DNA of 6,833 bases from Nitrospira sp. (GTDB taxonomy: Bacteria; Nitrospirota; Nitrospiria; Nitrospirales; Nitrospiraceae), in assembly GCA_020697375.1 (NCBI GenBank), contig JAJFBJ010000148.1:1-6833 (forward strand), given 5' to 3'. The notes beneath the pieces are model-generated. The model searched no databases. It was given only the letters and a program-made list of their open reading frames with translations, and was not told the origin of the DNA. The position numbers and the translations under genes were made by a program. The first letter of the stretch is position 1. The number at the start of each line of letters is the position of its first letter. Below, piece by piece: positions 1-6,233 of the stretch.

Positions 1-272
1 AGACCGGGCCCGCACGCGACATCAAGGACGTGCATACCGGCTTTGAGTCCGGCCCTCAGCAGCGCTTTTCGACGATACCAGAGTCCGGAACCAAGACCGG
101 TTGCCTTGTCGATATTGCGATACTGGTGGGCCGTACGATTGAAGAGGTCGTTGAGAAAGCGCTGACGGGATTCATCGTGGTCGTAGTAGCGGCGCAAAAG
201 AGGATGGGGAGGCAGCGGGACGAGCTCGCCGGCTGGCCGCGCGCCGATATTATGATGAGATTCGGGATTCAT
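1..272 (-). CDS. Class I SAM-dependent methyltransferase, UbiE-like, N-terminal part (runs off left edge)
   Basis: This is the first 90 codons of a minus-strand gene whose 3' end lies beyond base 1. The translation reaches LKAGMHVLDVACGPG at its end. This is motif I of Rossmann-fold (class I) methyltransferases, the glycine-rich SAM-binding loop after the first strand. The preceding stretch FLNDLFNRTAHQYRNIDKA, followed by GLGSGLWYRRKALLRAG, resembles the region before the SAM loop in UbiE/COQ5-like enzymes. The substrate cannot be told, because the acceptor-binding part is outside the window. The ATG at 272-270 (MNPESHHNIG) is the only ATG in the frame after the in-frame TGA near 330. Its Shine-Dalgarno sequence is weak, so the start is moderately sure. 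It begins 76 bp after the outer-membrane protein gene on the same strand and may be read from the same transcript. Confidence 0.85.
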   Translation of the reverse strand, partial: MNPESHHNIGARPAGELVPLPPHPLLRRYYDHDESRQRFLNDLFNRTAHQYRNIDKATGLGSGLWYRRKALLRAGLKAGMHVLDVACGPG

Positions 273-348
273 GAAAAAGATTTCGGGTCCGGTCCCATCT
301 TGTAGCAGGACTCTCGCGGACGGGCAAGAGGGCCGTCAGGTCAACTCA

Positions 349-1041
349 TTAAAACGAGAGACCGACCCCAAGGGCCACAATATGCGTCCGAAAATCAAGC
401 GAGGGCTCCAGGTTTCCGCTCCACTGGTAGCGGCTCGCAAAGTATTTATACTCTCCAAACACAAAGACGCTCTCGGTGACAAGCATGCGGACTCCGGCGA
501 AATATTGAAAGGCCACACTCGTGTCACGCAGCGTGCCGGTCTGTGTTGCCGGCTCTTTCGTAAAGTGTGCGTCGATCAGGTAGGACGACGACCAGCCCGC
601 GCCGACGCCCCCATACGGCTTTACGAGCTTGCCGGGGTATTGAATGATGAGGCTTACCATGGTCGTCCAAGCCAAAAGGGTTCCACGTCCGGATTGCGTG
701 CCCGAAGCGCCCATGGACGCAGGGGCCCTCACCTCATGACCCAGTCCGAACGACTCGGCCTGAATCCCCGCCACGTAACCGGTGAACGCAGGGAACACGC
801 CGGCCTTGAACCCGCCACCGGCGGCGTGTTTGACCGTGGTCGACGGAAGCGCTTCCCCTCCGACATTCAGGTTTCGATTTTGAGCTAAAGAGCCGAAGAC
901 ATAGACTCCGCCATAAATTTCAGGTCCCATTCCAGGAGGAGCATCGTCTGCGCCCCAGCTGTCCTGTGCCCGGGCCACTACGAGCACGGACCATAAGGCC
1001 GCGACGAGAGACACCAAAACGAGACGGATGACAGATCGCAC
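349..1041 (-). CDS. Small outer-membrane beta-barrel protein
   Basis: A 230-residue secreted protein, probably an 8- to 10-stranded outer-membrane barrel. From the chosen GTG start it has a textbook signal peptide: arginines at 2 and 6, a hydrophobic core over about 7-22, and ARA|QD cleavage after residue 25. The mature part alternates glycine-rich and aromatic strands (for example GPEIYGGVYVFGS near the start, VKPYGGVGAGW in the middle). It ends ALGVGLSF, with the terminal Phe used by the BAM machinery. These traits fit the OmpA-like/OMP_b-brl group; no ligand or pore function can be read from it. An upstream ATG at 1119 keeps the frame but places 26 extra residues before the signal peptide, inside the preceding gene, so I prefer GTG at 1041, although its ribosome site is weak. 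It starts 13 bp after the DUF4105 gene stops, which suggests one operon. Confidence 0.85.
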   Translation of the reverse strand: MRSVIRLVLVSLVAALWSVLVVARAQDSWGADDAPPGMGPEIYGGVYVFGSLAQNRNLNVGGEALPSTTVKHAAGGGFKAGVFPAFTGYVAGIQAESFGLGHEVRAPASMGASGTQSGRGTLLAWTTMVSLIIQYPGKLVKPYGGVGAGWSSSYLIDAHFTKEPATQTGTLRDTSVAFQYFAGVRMLVTESVFVFGEYKYFASRYQWSGNLEPSLDFRTHIVALGVGLSF

Positions 1042-1054
1042 GGCAGCGGTTCGG

Positions 1055-3055
1055 TCAGAAATAGACGTGCAAGGTGGCCAACACATCATCATCGTGGTTC
1101 CGATGGTTGTACTCCACACGAATGGCCAGATTCGTGGTCAGGGAGACGCGCTGTCCGATTGACCATCGCCAGTCCTCGGATTTTTCCCCCAGGGCATACC
1201 GAAGATACGTGCTTGAGGCGAGGATCTTCCATCGATCCGTGATATCCGCCAGCATGCCGAAGGTGCCGCCGCCGCCGATCCGGTGGGACTCTTCATAGGC
1301 CTTACTGGCATTCGCTTCCACTTCAGCCATGGCAAAAAACACCTGCCGCCCAGCGAGATGTGTTTCAACCGCTCCCCCGATGCCGCCGTTCAAGTAGCCG
1401 TTGGTGCAAAGCTGGCAACCACGATGGGCGATCGTGTTCATGCCAAGACCGAGCTTCCAGGAGGGCGCCTGAAAGAGGGAATCGATCGGAGAAAGGGAAA
1501 TCATGTTCAGTGGGCTGAAACGCTCGAGCCTCGCTTGTGATTTATTGTGATAATGCCGCACAGCAAACGATATCGCTTCAATTTGCGCGTTCGGTGTGTA
1601 TCCGGGATCAGGGTCCAACAGATCTTGGTAGGCGGCACGAACGTTGATTTCTTCGAACGCCCGATCATTTCGCCACCCGCCCCCGATGCCAATCCGGCTG
1701 GTCCCATGGCCAAGATCCGGTCGTTTCACATAGGGTTCAATCGTCATCTCGTGCGGAGCCACCCTCATGTGGCTTCGAGCCGACAAGATGGCTCGGTTCT
1801 TCTGCCGGAAGGGCTCACCCTCTTCACCTCCGCTCCCTTTCATCAGGAGATAGTCAGAGGCAGTATCAAGGATGAACGCTTGCCGGTCGAGAGCGAGAGT
1901 GCGAAAGCGATCCGACTTCAGTTCGGCGGGATCCTCGATCATTCGCTTGAGCCAAGCCCGTTCCTCGAGGGTCATCGCCTCACGTTTGCGCCGGATCAGC
2001 GTGCTCCTTGATGGCCGGGAAACGACTTCGCCGATGATGCCGGATTGGCCGAGAAGGCGCACGGTGTCCACGGGAATCGCGTAAAACGGGAACCGGTCTA
2101 CCAAATGGATCGAGGGCTCGGCAGCTTCAATGAGCGACAAGATGTGGTACGAGCAATTTTCATCGAAAAAGAAATAGTCGAAATAGGCATTCCCCATTTC
2201 CCACGTATGCATCAAGAGGCGCCGTACTTGTGGTTCGGTCAAGGCCAAGCGGTATTCCCAAATATCTCGATTTTCGATATCCCGGTATTCCTGGACCTTC
2301 AGATAATACGGGATCGTCGAGAAGTGCCCCGGGTAGCCGCCAAATACCCCTTTTACGGCATACTCAGGTCCGGCGTTGGGCGGCACTTCTGCGGCAAAAT
2401 TGATGGTGTAATCCAAGATCCGAGTCTGCGGAGTTTGGCCCTTGCCATCAATCCGTAAGAACGTGTGGCCGAACATCGAGGAAGGATTGTTCATAAAGCC
2501 GGTGGGGAAGATGACGCTGATCGATTCGGCATTGAACTCGTTGAACCACCGTGTGAACCGCTCGCAAGGTTGTGCCGGTAATCGGCGTTCGTCAAAGTGC
2601 AGCTTGTCCTTGAGCCAATGATATCTCGCGATGAAGGCGCATTGGGCCGGCTGCTTCGAGCGGCCGACTAATTCATCAGAAAAAAACCTGGCAAGGGTCG
2701 CAGCGAGTTCAGCCTGCGGGTCCGTCTTGCCATTAGGGGCCATGAAGAACTCTGGATCATCCTGCATGCTGGTGAATCCGCCGAACCAGTTTCGGTTGTA
2801 ATGAAGCAGGACATGCCATTCCCGTTCGTCGGCGAGACGGGCAGCTGTGGCTTGTTCAATCAGTGCCGGAAGATAGGAGAGGTCCGCTGGGGTTGCAGCC
2901 GCGTGATCAACACGAAAAAACTGTAGAAGAAAGAACAGGGACGCGGTGAAGGTAACTAATGGGGGGTTCCAGCCTATGAGACCGGAACCCCACAGCACGA
3001 GCTTACTTGTGCAATGAAACTTTGGCCAGTGTCGGATGCGTTGCCACTGCGTCAT
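1055..3055 (-). CDS. DUF4105 / Lnb-type N-terminal domain protein with C-terminal outer-membrane barrel-like region
   Basis: A 666-residue envelope protein. A hydrophobic segment (about 32-47) followed by HAAATPAD looks like an export signal, with an unusually long N-terminal extension. Residues 60-345 match DUF4105 (PF13387), the family that includes Lnb, the Bacteroides lipoprotein N-acyltransferase. Key blocks are SSMFGHTFLRID (His197) and FFFDENCSYH (Cys301). This His-then-NC order resembles circularly permuted NlpC/P60 (papain-like) enzymes, so I infer a thiol acyltransferase or hydrolase. Residues about 430-666 are beta-rich, contain a CQLC pair (547, 550) and end LATLHVYF. The terminal Phe suggests an outer-membrane barrel. 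The ATG at 3055 overlaps the DUF3015 gene by 53 bp and has AAGG six bases upstream. A GTG at 2998, five bases past the upstream stop, would give 647 residues and cannot be excluded. The biochemical role is unproven. Confidence 0.88.
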   Translation of the reverse strand: MTQWQRIRHWPKFHCTSKLVLWGSGLIGWNPPLVTFTASLFFLLQFFRVDHAAATPADLSYLPALIEQATAARLADEREWHVLLHYNRNWFGGFTSMQDDPEFFMAPNGKTDPQAELAATLARFFSDELVGRSKQPAQCAFIARYHWLKDKLHFDERRLPAQPCERFTRWFNEFNAESISVIFPTGFMNNPSSMFGHTFLRIDGKGQTPQTRILDYTINFAAEVPPNAGPEYAVKGVFGGYPGHFSTIPYYLKVQEYRDIENRDIWEYRLALTEPQVRRLLMHTWEMGNAYFDYFFFDENCSYHILSLIEAAEPSIHLVDRFPFYAIPVDTVRLLGQSGIIGEVVSRPSRSTLIRRKREAMTLEERAWLKRMIEDPAELKSDRFRTLALDRQAFILDTASDYLLMKGSGGEEGEPFRQKNRAILSARSHMRVAPHEMTIEPYVKRPDLGHGTSRIGIGGGWRNDRAFEEINVRAAYQDLLDPDPGYTPNAQIEAISFAVRHYHNKSQARLERFSPLNMISLSPIDSLFQAPSWKLGLGMNTIAHRGCQLCTNGYLNGGIGGAVETHLAGRQVFFAMAEVEANASKAYEESHRIGGGGTFGMLADITDRWKILASSTYLRYALGEKSEDWRWSIGQRVSLTTNLAIRVEYNHRNHDDDVLATLHVYF

Positions 3056-3521
3056 TCAACGCCTTGATCATCGCACCTGGTGAGGATTCCCCCGCCTTGA
3101 CGAAGGAGGCGTATCGTTCCTGCGTCATCGCGAAGAACGCCGGTTGCTGCTCAGCCGGAATAGCCATGAGCGTTGCAAGTGAGCTGAGGTGTTCCCCGTG
3201 TCCTTGCGCCATATCCTGAGCAAGATTCTCGAAGTTGATCGCCGCAAAGACGTTCGCCTTTTCGGAGGCCCAGACCTGTCCGTCGTTGGTGCAGCCGGAG
3301 GTACCGCTGCTGATCCCGAAGGTGCCGCTGCCGAAAGTGCCGTTCGTGGTTGCTTGCATAACCTGGACGCCGATCGTCTTTTGGTGCGGATAGTTCTGCC
3401 AAGCCAGCTTACCAAGGCCGCAGCCGGGTCCGGTATCAGGGTTGCCGGTCGGGGCCGCCAACGCAATGCCGACCTGCAAACCGAATAGCACCGCTACCGA
3501 GAGAACCAGCACTCTCCTCAT
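3003..3521 (-). CDS. Secreted DUF3015 family protein
   Basis: A 172-residue protein of the DUF3015 family (PF11220), whose function is unknown. It starts with a Sec signal peptide: MRRVLVLSVAVLFGL, then GIALA|APT with cleavage after about residue 22. The mature chain carries the family hallmarks: GPGCGLGKLAW near the start, then QATTNGTFGSGTFGISSGTSGC, written here only as positions 56-77. Two cysteines (34 and 77) could form a disulfide in the periplasm. There is no lipobox. The C-terminal half is predicted mostly helical (for example FENLAQDMAQGHGEHLSSLA). Two adjacent ATGs exist at 3524 and 3521. A perfect AAGGAGG lies 4 bases before the first and 7 before the second, so the second is chosen; the difference is one residue. 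It is the first gene of the left-hand cluster, behind a candidate promoter, and its 3' end overlaps the DUF4105 gene. Confidence 0.88.
   Translation of the reverse strand: MRRVLVLSVAVLFGLQVGIALAAPTGNPDTGPGCGLGKLAWQNYPHQKTIGVQVMQATTNGTFGSGTFGISSGTSGCTNDGQVWASEKANVFAAINFENLAQDMAQGHGEHLSSLATLMAIPAEQQPAFFAMTQERYASFVKAGESSPGAMIKALNDAVATHPTLAKVSLHK
3062..3065 (-). promoter_or_regulatory. Shine-Dalgarno for the DUF4105 start, inside the DUF3015 gene
   Basis: AAGG on the minus strand sits six bases before the ATG at 3055. It supports translation starting within the end of the DUF3015 gene instead of at the GTG at 2998, which has no comparable site. Ribosomes finishing DUF3015 would pass over this start, so coupling is plausible. 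The site is only four bases and could be chance. Confidence 0.4.
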
Positions 3522-3528
3522 CATAAGT

Positions 3529-3535
3529 CCTCCTT
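3529..3535 (-). promoter_or_regulatory. Strong Shine-Dalgarno for DUF3015
   Basis: AAGGAGG on the minus strand is a full match to the anti-Shine-Dalgarno core. Four bases separate it from the first ATG (3524) and seven from the second (3521). It is the strongest ribosome site in the window and suggests that the DUF3015 protein is made at a high level compared with its weakly initiated neighbours. Confidence 0.8.
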
Positions 3536-3591
3536 AGTGAAAGAGTTATCTGTACCGTCGATGCCTACGATGATTCGGCGGTACCAGGCGG

Positions 3592-3621
3592 AGTATACCC
3601 AAATTCGGACATGGATGTCTC
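3592..3621 (-). promoter_or_regulatory. Candidate sigma-70-type promoter for the DUF3015-DUF4105-barrel cluster
   Basis: On the minus strand, TATACT (3597-3592, five of six matches to TATAAT) lies 18 bases after GAGACA (3621-3616, four of six matches to TTGACA). Transcription would start near 3585, giving a leader of about 60 bases before the DUF3015 start. A palindrome, GACAT-CC-ATGTC, covers 3608-3619 between and overlapping the boxes, and could be an operator. Position and -10 quality favour this call. The -35 is weak and nothing confirms use. Confidence 0.35.
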
Positions 3622-3798
3622 ACAAAATTTCGCCGGATGGCGGTTTGACGCTGTCTTTAGGTTTTATGTCCTTGGTTCAGTCATGCCATGCGAGCGCCTC
3701 CAGTCGAATCATAGATGCTGCAACGACACCTGGTCGATAAATCAGGAATCTCCACCATGTCAGCCGAGCATGTCGTTAGGCTGTATCAGATGGAATGA

Positions 3799-3831
3799 CG
3801 CGTGCCTTCCCAAGCGATTGCTCACCACGCG
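3799..3831. repeat. Inverted repeat downstream of the metallophosphoesterase gene
   Basis: The perfect 6-bp arms CGCGTG (3799-3804) and CACGCG (3826-3831) are separated by 21 bases. It lies 27 bases past the metallophosphoesterase stop in the direction of transcription, where a terminator would be expected. No run of T follows, and the loop is long, so an intrinsic terminator is doubtful. Confidence 0.25.
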
Positions 3832-3857
3832 CAACCTCATCATGTGGCGATTTGCGT

Positions 3858-4421
3858 TCAACCTGCTGCCGAGCGTTTCCAGGCACGGTCTCCCAGCTGG
3901 ATCAGTGACGGCACCGCCTGTCCGCGTGAGATCGTCAGAATTCCGACCCCTCGTGGCAAGGAAAATCGCTTGGGGCCGGCGGAACCGGGATTGAAGAGGA
4001 TCGTACGGCCGCGCCGATCGATCGTTGGACGGTGACTGTGGCCGAAGATGCACACATCGGGCTGTTCAAGATCCAGCCAGGCTTGGGCCTCTGAGTTCAT
4101 CCGACCGTTTTCATACAACACATGGCAAAGCACGATGGTTATCCCGCCGCGCTGCAGTACCACACGGCGTGCCCACCCGCTTCTTTCATAGCCATCCACA
4201 TTCCCCGATACCGCAGTCACCGGCGCAAGCCTTTGCAAGCACTGGATGACGTCCTTCCCACCGACGTCGCCCGCGTGGAGGATTTCGCTCACCGCGGCGA
4301 AATGCGGCTCGACTGCCGGATCGTAAAGGCCGTGCGTGTCCGCAATGACGCCAAGCCGACACGTTTGTCGTTTCAGCCCTTGACTGCAACCGGCCTGAGC
4401 GCGTCCTGAACGGTGTTCCAT
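3858..4421 (-). CDS. YfcE/MJ0936-type metallophosphoesterase
   Basis: A small cytoplasmic dinuclear-metal phosphodiesterase of the calcineurin-like YfcE/MJ0936 group. Counting from the chosen ATG (187 residues), the ordered metal and catalytic motifs are all present: DTH (Asp28, His30), HAGD (Asp52), GNVDG (Asn74, Asp76), CH (His100), GHSH (His128, His130) and NPGSAGPKRFSLPRG (144 on). Family members hydrolyse phosphodiesters, often only shown with artificial substrates; the natural substrate here is unknown. The start is uncertain. The ATG at 4421 overlaps the M48 gene by 49 bp and adds about 15 residues before the first family block. A CTG at 4376, overlapping the M48 TGA, would give a more usual N-terminus. 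No ATG, GTG or TTG lies closer. The overlap indicates co-transcription with the peptidase. It is the last gene of the right-hand cluster. Confidence 0.88.
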   Translation of the reverse strand: MEHRSGRAQAGCSQGLKRQTCRLGVIADTHGLYDPAVEPHFAAVSEILHAGDVGGKDVIQCLQRLAPVTAVSGNVDGYERSGWARRVVLQRGGITIVLCHVLYENGRMNSEAQAWLDLEQPDVCIFGHSHRPTIDRRGRTILFNPGSAGPKRFSLPRGVGILTISRGQAVPSLIQLGDRAWKRSAAG

Positions 4422-5521
4422 TTGAAGGTAAACGGCTCCGCCGCTGTTCTCGGCAACCTGGAAATTTCCGCCTCGAGCCGTTGAGCCCGGCCGGCGCTCA
4501 TGGGATGGGTCGAGAGCCATTCCACCCCTCCCCTCTCGTTTTTCCTGAGCCGCTGAAAAAACGTGACCATCCCGGAGGGATCGATGCGGGATCGATGGAG
4601 CAACTGGAGCCCCGTCAGATCGGCTTCCGTTTCCTGACTGCGGCCGAATTTCAAGGAGAGCAGCTCGACGCCAATCTGCCTCATGACCCTCGCCAACCCC
4701 TGTTGATCCCCGACAATAATGCCGACCACCGTCACCAGACCCAATTGTTTGACGATTCGCTGGAGAGCATGGCGTTCAAGGACGTGGTTCAATTCGTGGC
4801 TGAGTACTCCTGCAACCTCCTCCGCGTTCTCAGCCTCCTTCAAAAGTGCCGTGAACACGACGACGTATCCGCCGGGCAGTGCGAACGCGTTGACGACCTC
4901 GCTTTCAACTACGGCAATCTCGAAGGTGTAGGGGTTGACGGGAATGTGAGCAATGAGCCGTTCAGTGATTTCCTGCACCGCGGCCACTGCCGGACCCTCT
5001 TTCACGGCCGGATGTTGGATGAGGAAATCCTGAAACGCCGATTCGCCGATCCGCCGCTCCCAGTAGAGCGGAATCCGATCGACGGCCCAGCCGACCAGCA
5101 GATCCATGCTGAACCATATCCCCATCATTAGGGCTCCGATGGTAGCCGCCGCGATTCCCCAGGCCGTCCTGTTCCGGCTTCTCGTTCGCCGGACAGTCGC
5201 GGCTGTTGCATCAAGTGCATTCACCAGTTCCGGTGGCGCCGACGACCGGAAGGTTCGGATGAGAGACGAGTCTTTGAGATAGACCGTCTGAGCGGAGGGA
5301 GCCGAGCCCCATCGCACAACTAATTGATCGTGGTTGAGACCACCGGCCGACACTGAAAGAACGCGAAACGGCAGATCGAGTTCGCCCAAGCCGTGGCCTT
5401 CGTCAAAGCGGACCGTCAGCCCGTTCGCCGATATTTCGACATGGCAGGGCAGCCCCGTGGAAGGAAGCTCGTCGCTAAAGCACAGCGCATTCGGAGAAAT
5501 GGGGGCAGTTGCTGAACCCAA
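4373..5521 (-). CDS. Membrane-anchored M48 family zinc metallopeptidase with extra N-terminal domain
   Basis: A 382-residue gluzincin-type protease. Residues about 15-105 form a beta-rich N-terminal domain not part of the M48 fold, followed by a basic linker (RRTRSRNR, 111-118) and a membrane segment over about 119-147. The peptidase domain has NAFALPGGYVVV (211-222), the zinc site HELNH (His242, Glu243, His246), the third ligand in ETEAD (Glu297), and STHPMSAGRAQRL (337-349). These features resemble bacterial M48 proteases of the BepA/LoiP/YcaL type. The basic residues before the membrane segment suggest that the peptidase domain is periplasmic and the N-terminal domain cytoplasmic. The start codon is TTG, the only usable one after an in-frame stop; it begins one base past the TAA of the AIM24 gene and lacks a clear ribosome site, so coupling is likely. 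A role in envelope protein quality control is inferred. Confidence 0.92.
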   Translation of the reverse strand: MGSATAPISPNALCFSDELPSTGLPCHVEISANGLTVRFDEGHGLGELDLPFRVLSVSAGGLNHDQLVVRWGSAPSAQTVYLKDSSLIRTFRSSAPPELVNALDATAATVRRTRSRNRTAWGIAAATIGALMMGIWFSMDLLVGWAVDRIPLYWERRIGESAFQDFLIQHPAVKEGPAVAAVQEITERLIAHIPVNPYTFEIAVVESEVVNAFALPGGYVVVFTALLKEAENAEEVAGVLSHELNHVLERHALQRIVKQLGLVTVVGIIVGDQQGLARVMRQIGVELLSLKFGRSQETEADLTGLQLLHRSRIDPSGMVTFFQRLRKNERGGVEWLSTHPMSAGRAQRLEAEISRLPRTAAEPFTFKWNTVQDALRPVAVKG

Positions 5522-5522
5522 G

Positions 5523-6206
5523 TTATTCGCTCACTGGAATAAATTGGCGCACCCACGCGCCAAAGCTACCGGGATTACGACTTTGAATGTACACGACCCC
5601 CGGCCCGCGAAAGCGGCAAACAAACCCTTCGCCCGACGTGAAGCTCGCCACCCAGCCGGAAGCCGCGCGCTCTATGTGATAAGAGGTGGTCGCCGACCAG
5701 GCAACCAGATGACTGTTATCGACGATATATTCCTGATCCGGTTTCAGTTCGATCTTATGGATGGCCCCGAAGCTGTTTACAATCAATGACCCCTTGCCGC
5801 TGATTTTCAAGATGAAAAATCCCTCCCCGCCGAGCAGTCCCCGGCTGAGGCTTTGCATCTGGCTTTCAATCTTGATCGATTCGGAGCCGGCGAGAAACCC
5901 GTCTTTTTGCACCATGTATTCATTGAGACCGTCCAGTTCCATGACAACAATTTCACCCGGGACGGTCGGCGCCAGCAACACTTCCCCCGCGCCGCGACTA
6001 GCCCGCAACGTCTGAAAGAAGAATTTTTCGCCGGTGAGCAGCTTCCGGGAGAGTGCCCCGAGGAAACCACCTTCCATTTTGCTTTCGATGTCGATTGTCG
6101 GGGAGGAGGCGACCATCGCACCCGACTCGGCTTTGATCGTCTCTCCGGCGATCAGTTCCACCCGCACCATCGGGAAAGCCCCTGGATACAAGATTTCGTG
6201 CTTCAT
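5523..6206 (-). CDS. AIM24 / TIGR00266 family protein
   Basis: A 227-residue protein matching the AIM24 family (PF01987, TIGR00266) along its whole length. Conserved blocks, numbered from the chosen ATG, are GAMVASSPTIDIESKMEGG (29-47), FLA (104-106), GLLGGEGFFILKISGKG (123-139), YIVDNSHLVAW (160-170), SGEGFVCRFRGPG (191-203) and YIQSRN (206-211). The family folds as a beta-rich, cupin-like barrel, and yeast Aim24 is a mitochondrial inner-membrane protein linked to MICOS. The bacterial function is unknown. There is no signal peptide or membrane helix, so it is probably cytoplasmic. The ATG at 6206 is preferred over the GTG just before it because GAGGGG ends six bases upstream. It follows the amidohydrolase gene by 24 bp, and its stop lies one base before the M48 start. 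The family call is secure; the role is not. Confidence 0.93.
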   Translation of the reverse strand: MKHEILYPGAFPMVRVELIAGETIKAESGAMVASSPTIDIESKMEGGFLGALSRKLLTGEKFFFQTLRASRGAGEVLLAPTVPGEIVVMELDGLNEYMVQKDGFLAGSESIKIESQMQSLSRGLLGGEGFFILKISGKGSLIVNSFGAIHKIELKPDQEYIVDNSHLVAWSATTSYHIERAASGWVASFTSGEGFVCRFRGPGVVYIQSRNPGSFGAWVRQFIPVSE

Positions 6207-6212
6207 CACTTT

Positions 6213-6218
6213 CCCCTC
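6213..6218 (-). promoter_or_regulatory. Shine-Dalgarno for the AIM24 family gene
   Basis: GAGGGG on the minus strand is separated by six bases from the ATG at 6206. It lies in the 24-bp gap after the amidohydrolase stop and decides for the ATG over the adjacent GTG at 6209. Confidence 0.65.
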
Positions 6219-6233
6219 ATCCTGCGTGTGTTT

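Larger units (their letters stand above)
3525..3857. other. Non-coding gap between the two gene clusters
   Basis: This stretch of 333 bp lies between the end of the metallophosphoesterase gene and the DUF3015 gene. I see no convincing coding sequence: the open frames crossing it have no recognisable protein, no good ribosome site, and mostly extend into real genes on the other strand. It holds the ribosome site and candidate promoter listed separately. It also contains a 6-bp inverted repeat (CGCGTG at 3799-3804, CACGCG at 3826-3831, 21-base loop) just after the metallophosphoesterase stop. That repeat might end the upstream transcript, but it lacks a U-tract. Confidence 0.6.

Noticed and set aside
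30..305. Plus-strand open frame at the left edge
   Set aside because: The minus strand here encodes a methyltransferase with a clear DVACGPG motif, so the plus-strand frame is a shadow.
311..360. Inverted repeat CTCTCG / CGAGAG around the end of the outer-membrane protein gene
   Set aside because: Arms are only 6 bp with a 38-base loop, one arm is inside the coding end, and there is no T-run; not a credible terminator.
271..888. Plus-strand open frame of 205 codons
   Set aside because: Antisense to the outer-membrane barrel gene, which has a signal peptide and terminal Phe; the plus-strand product is Arg-rich and has no family likeness.
3611..3994. Plus-strand open frame of 127 codons crossing the intergenic gap
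   Set aside because: No good ribosome site, no recognisable protein, and its last third is antisense to the metallophosphoesterase NPGS region.
4481..5131. Plus-strand open frame of 216 codons
   Set aside because: Exactly opposite the M48 peptidase catalytic region, including the codons for HELNH; no domain seen.
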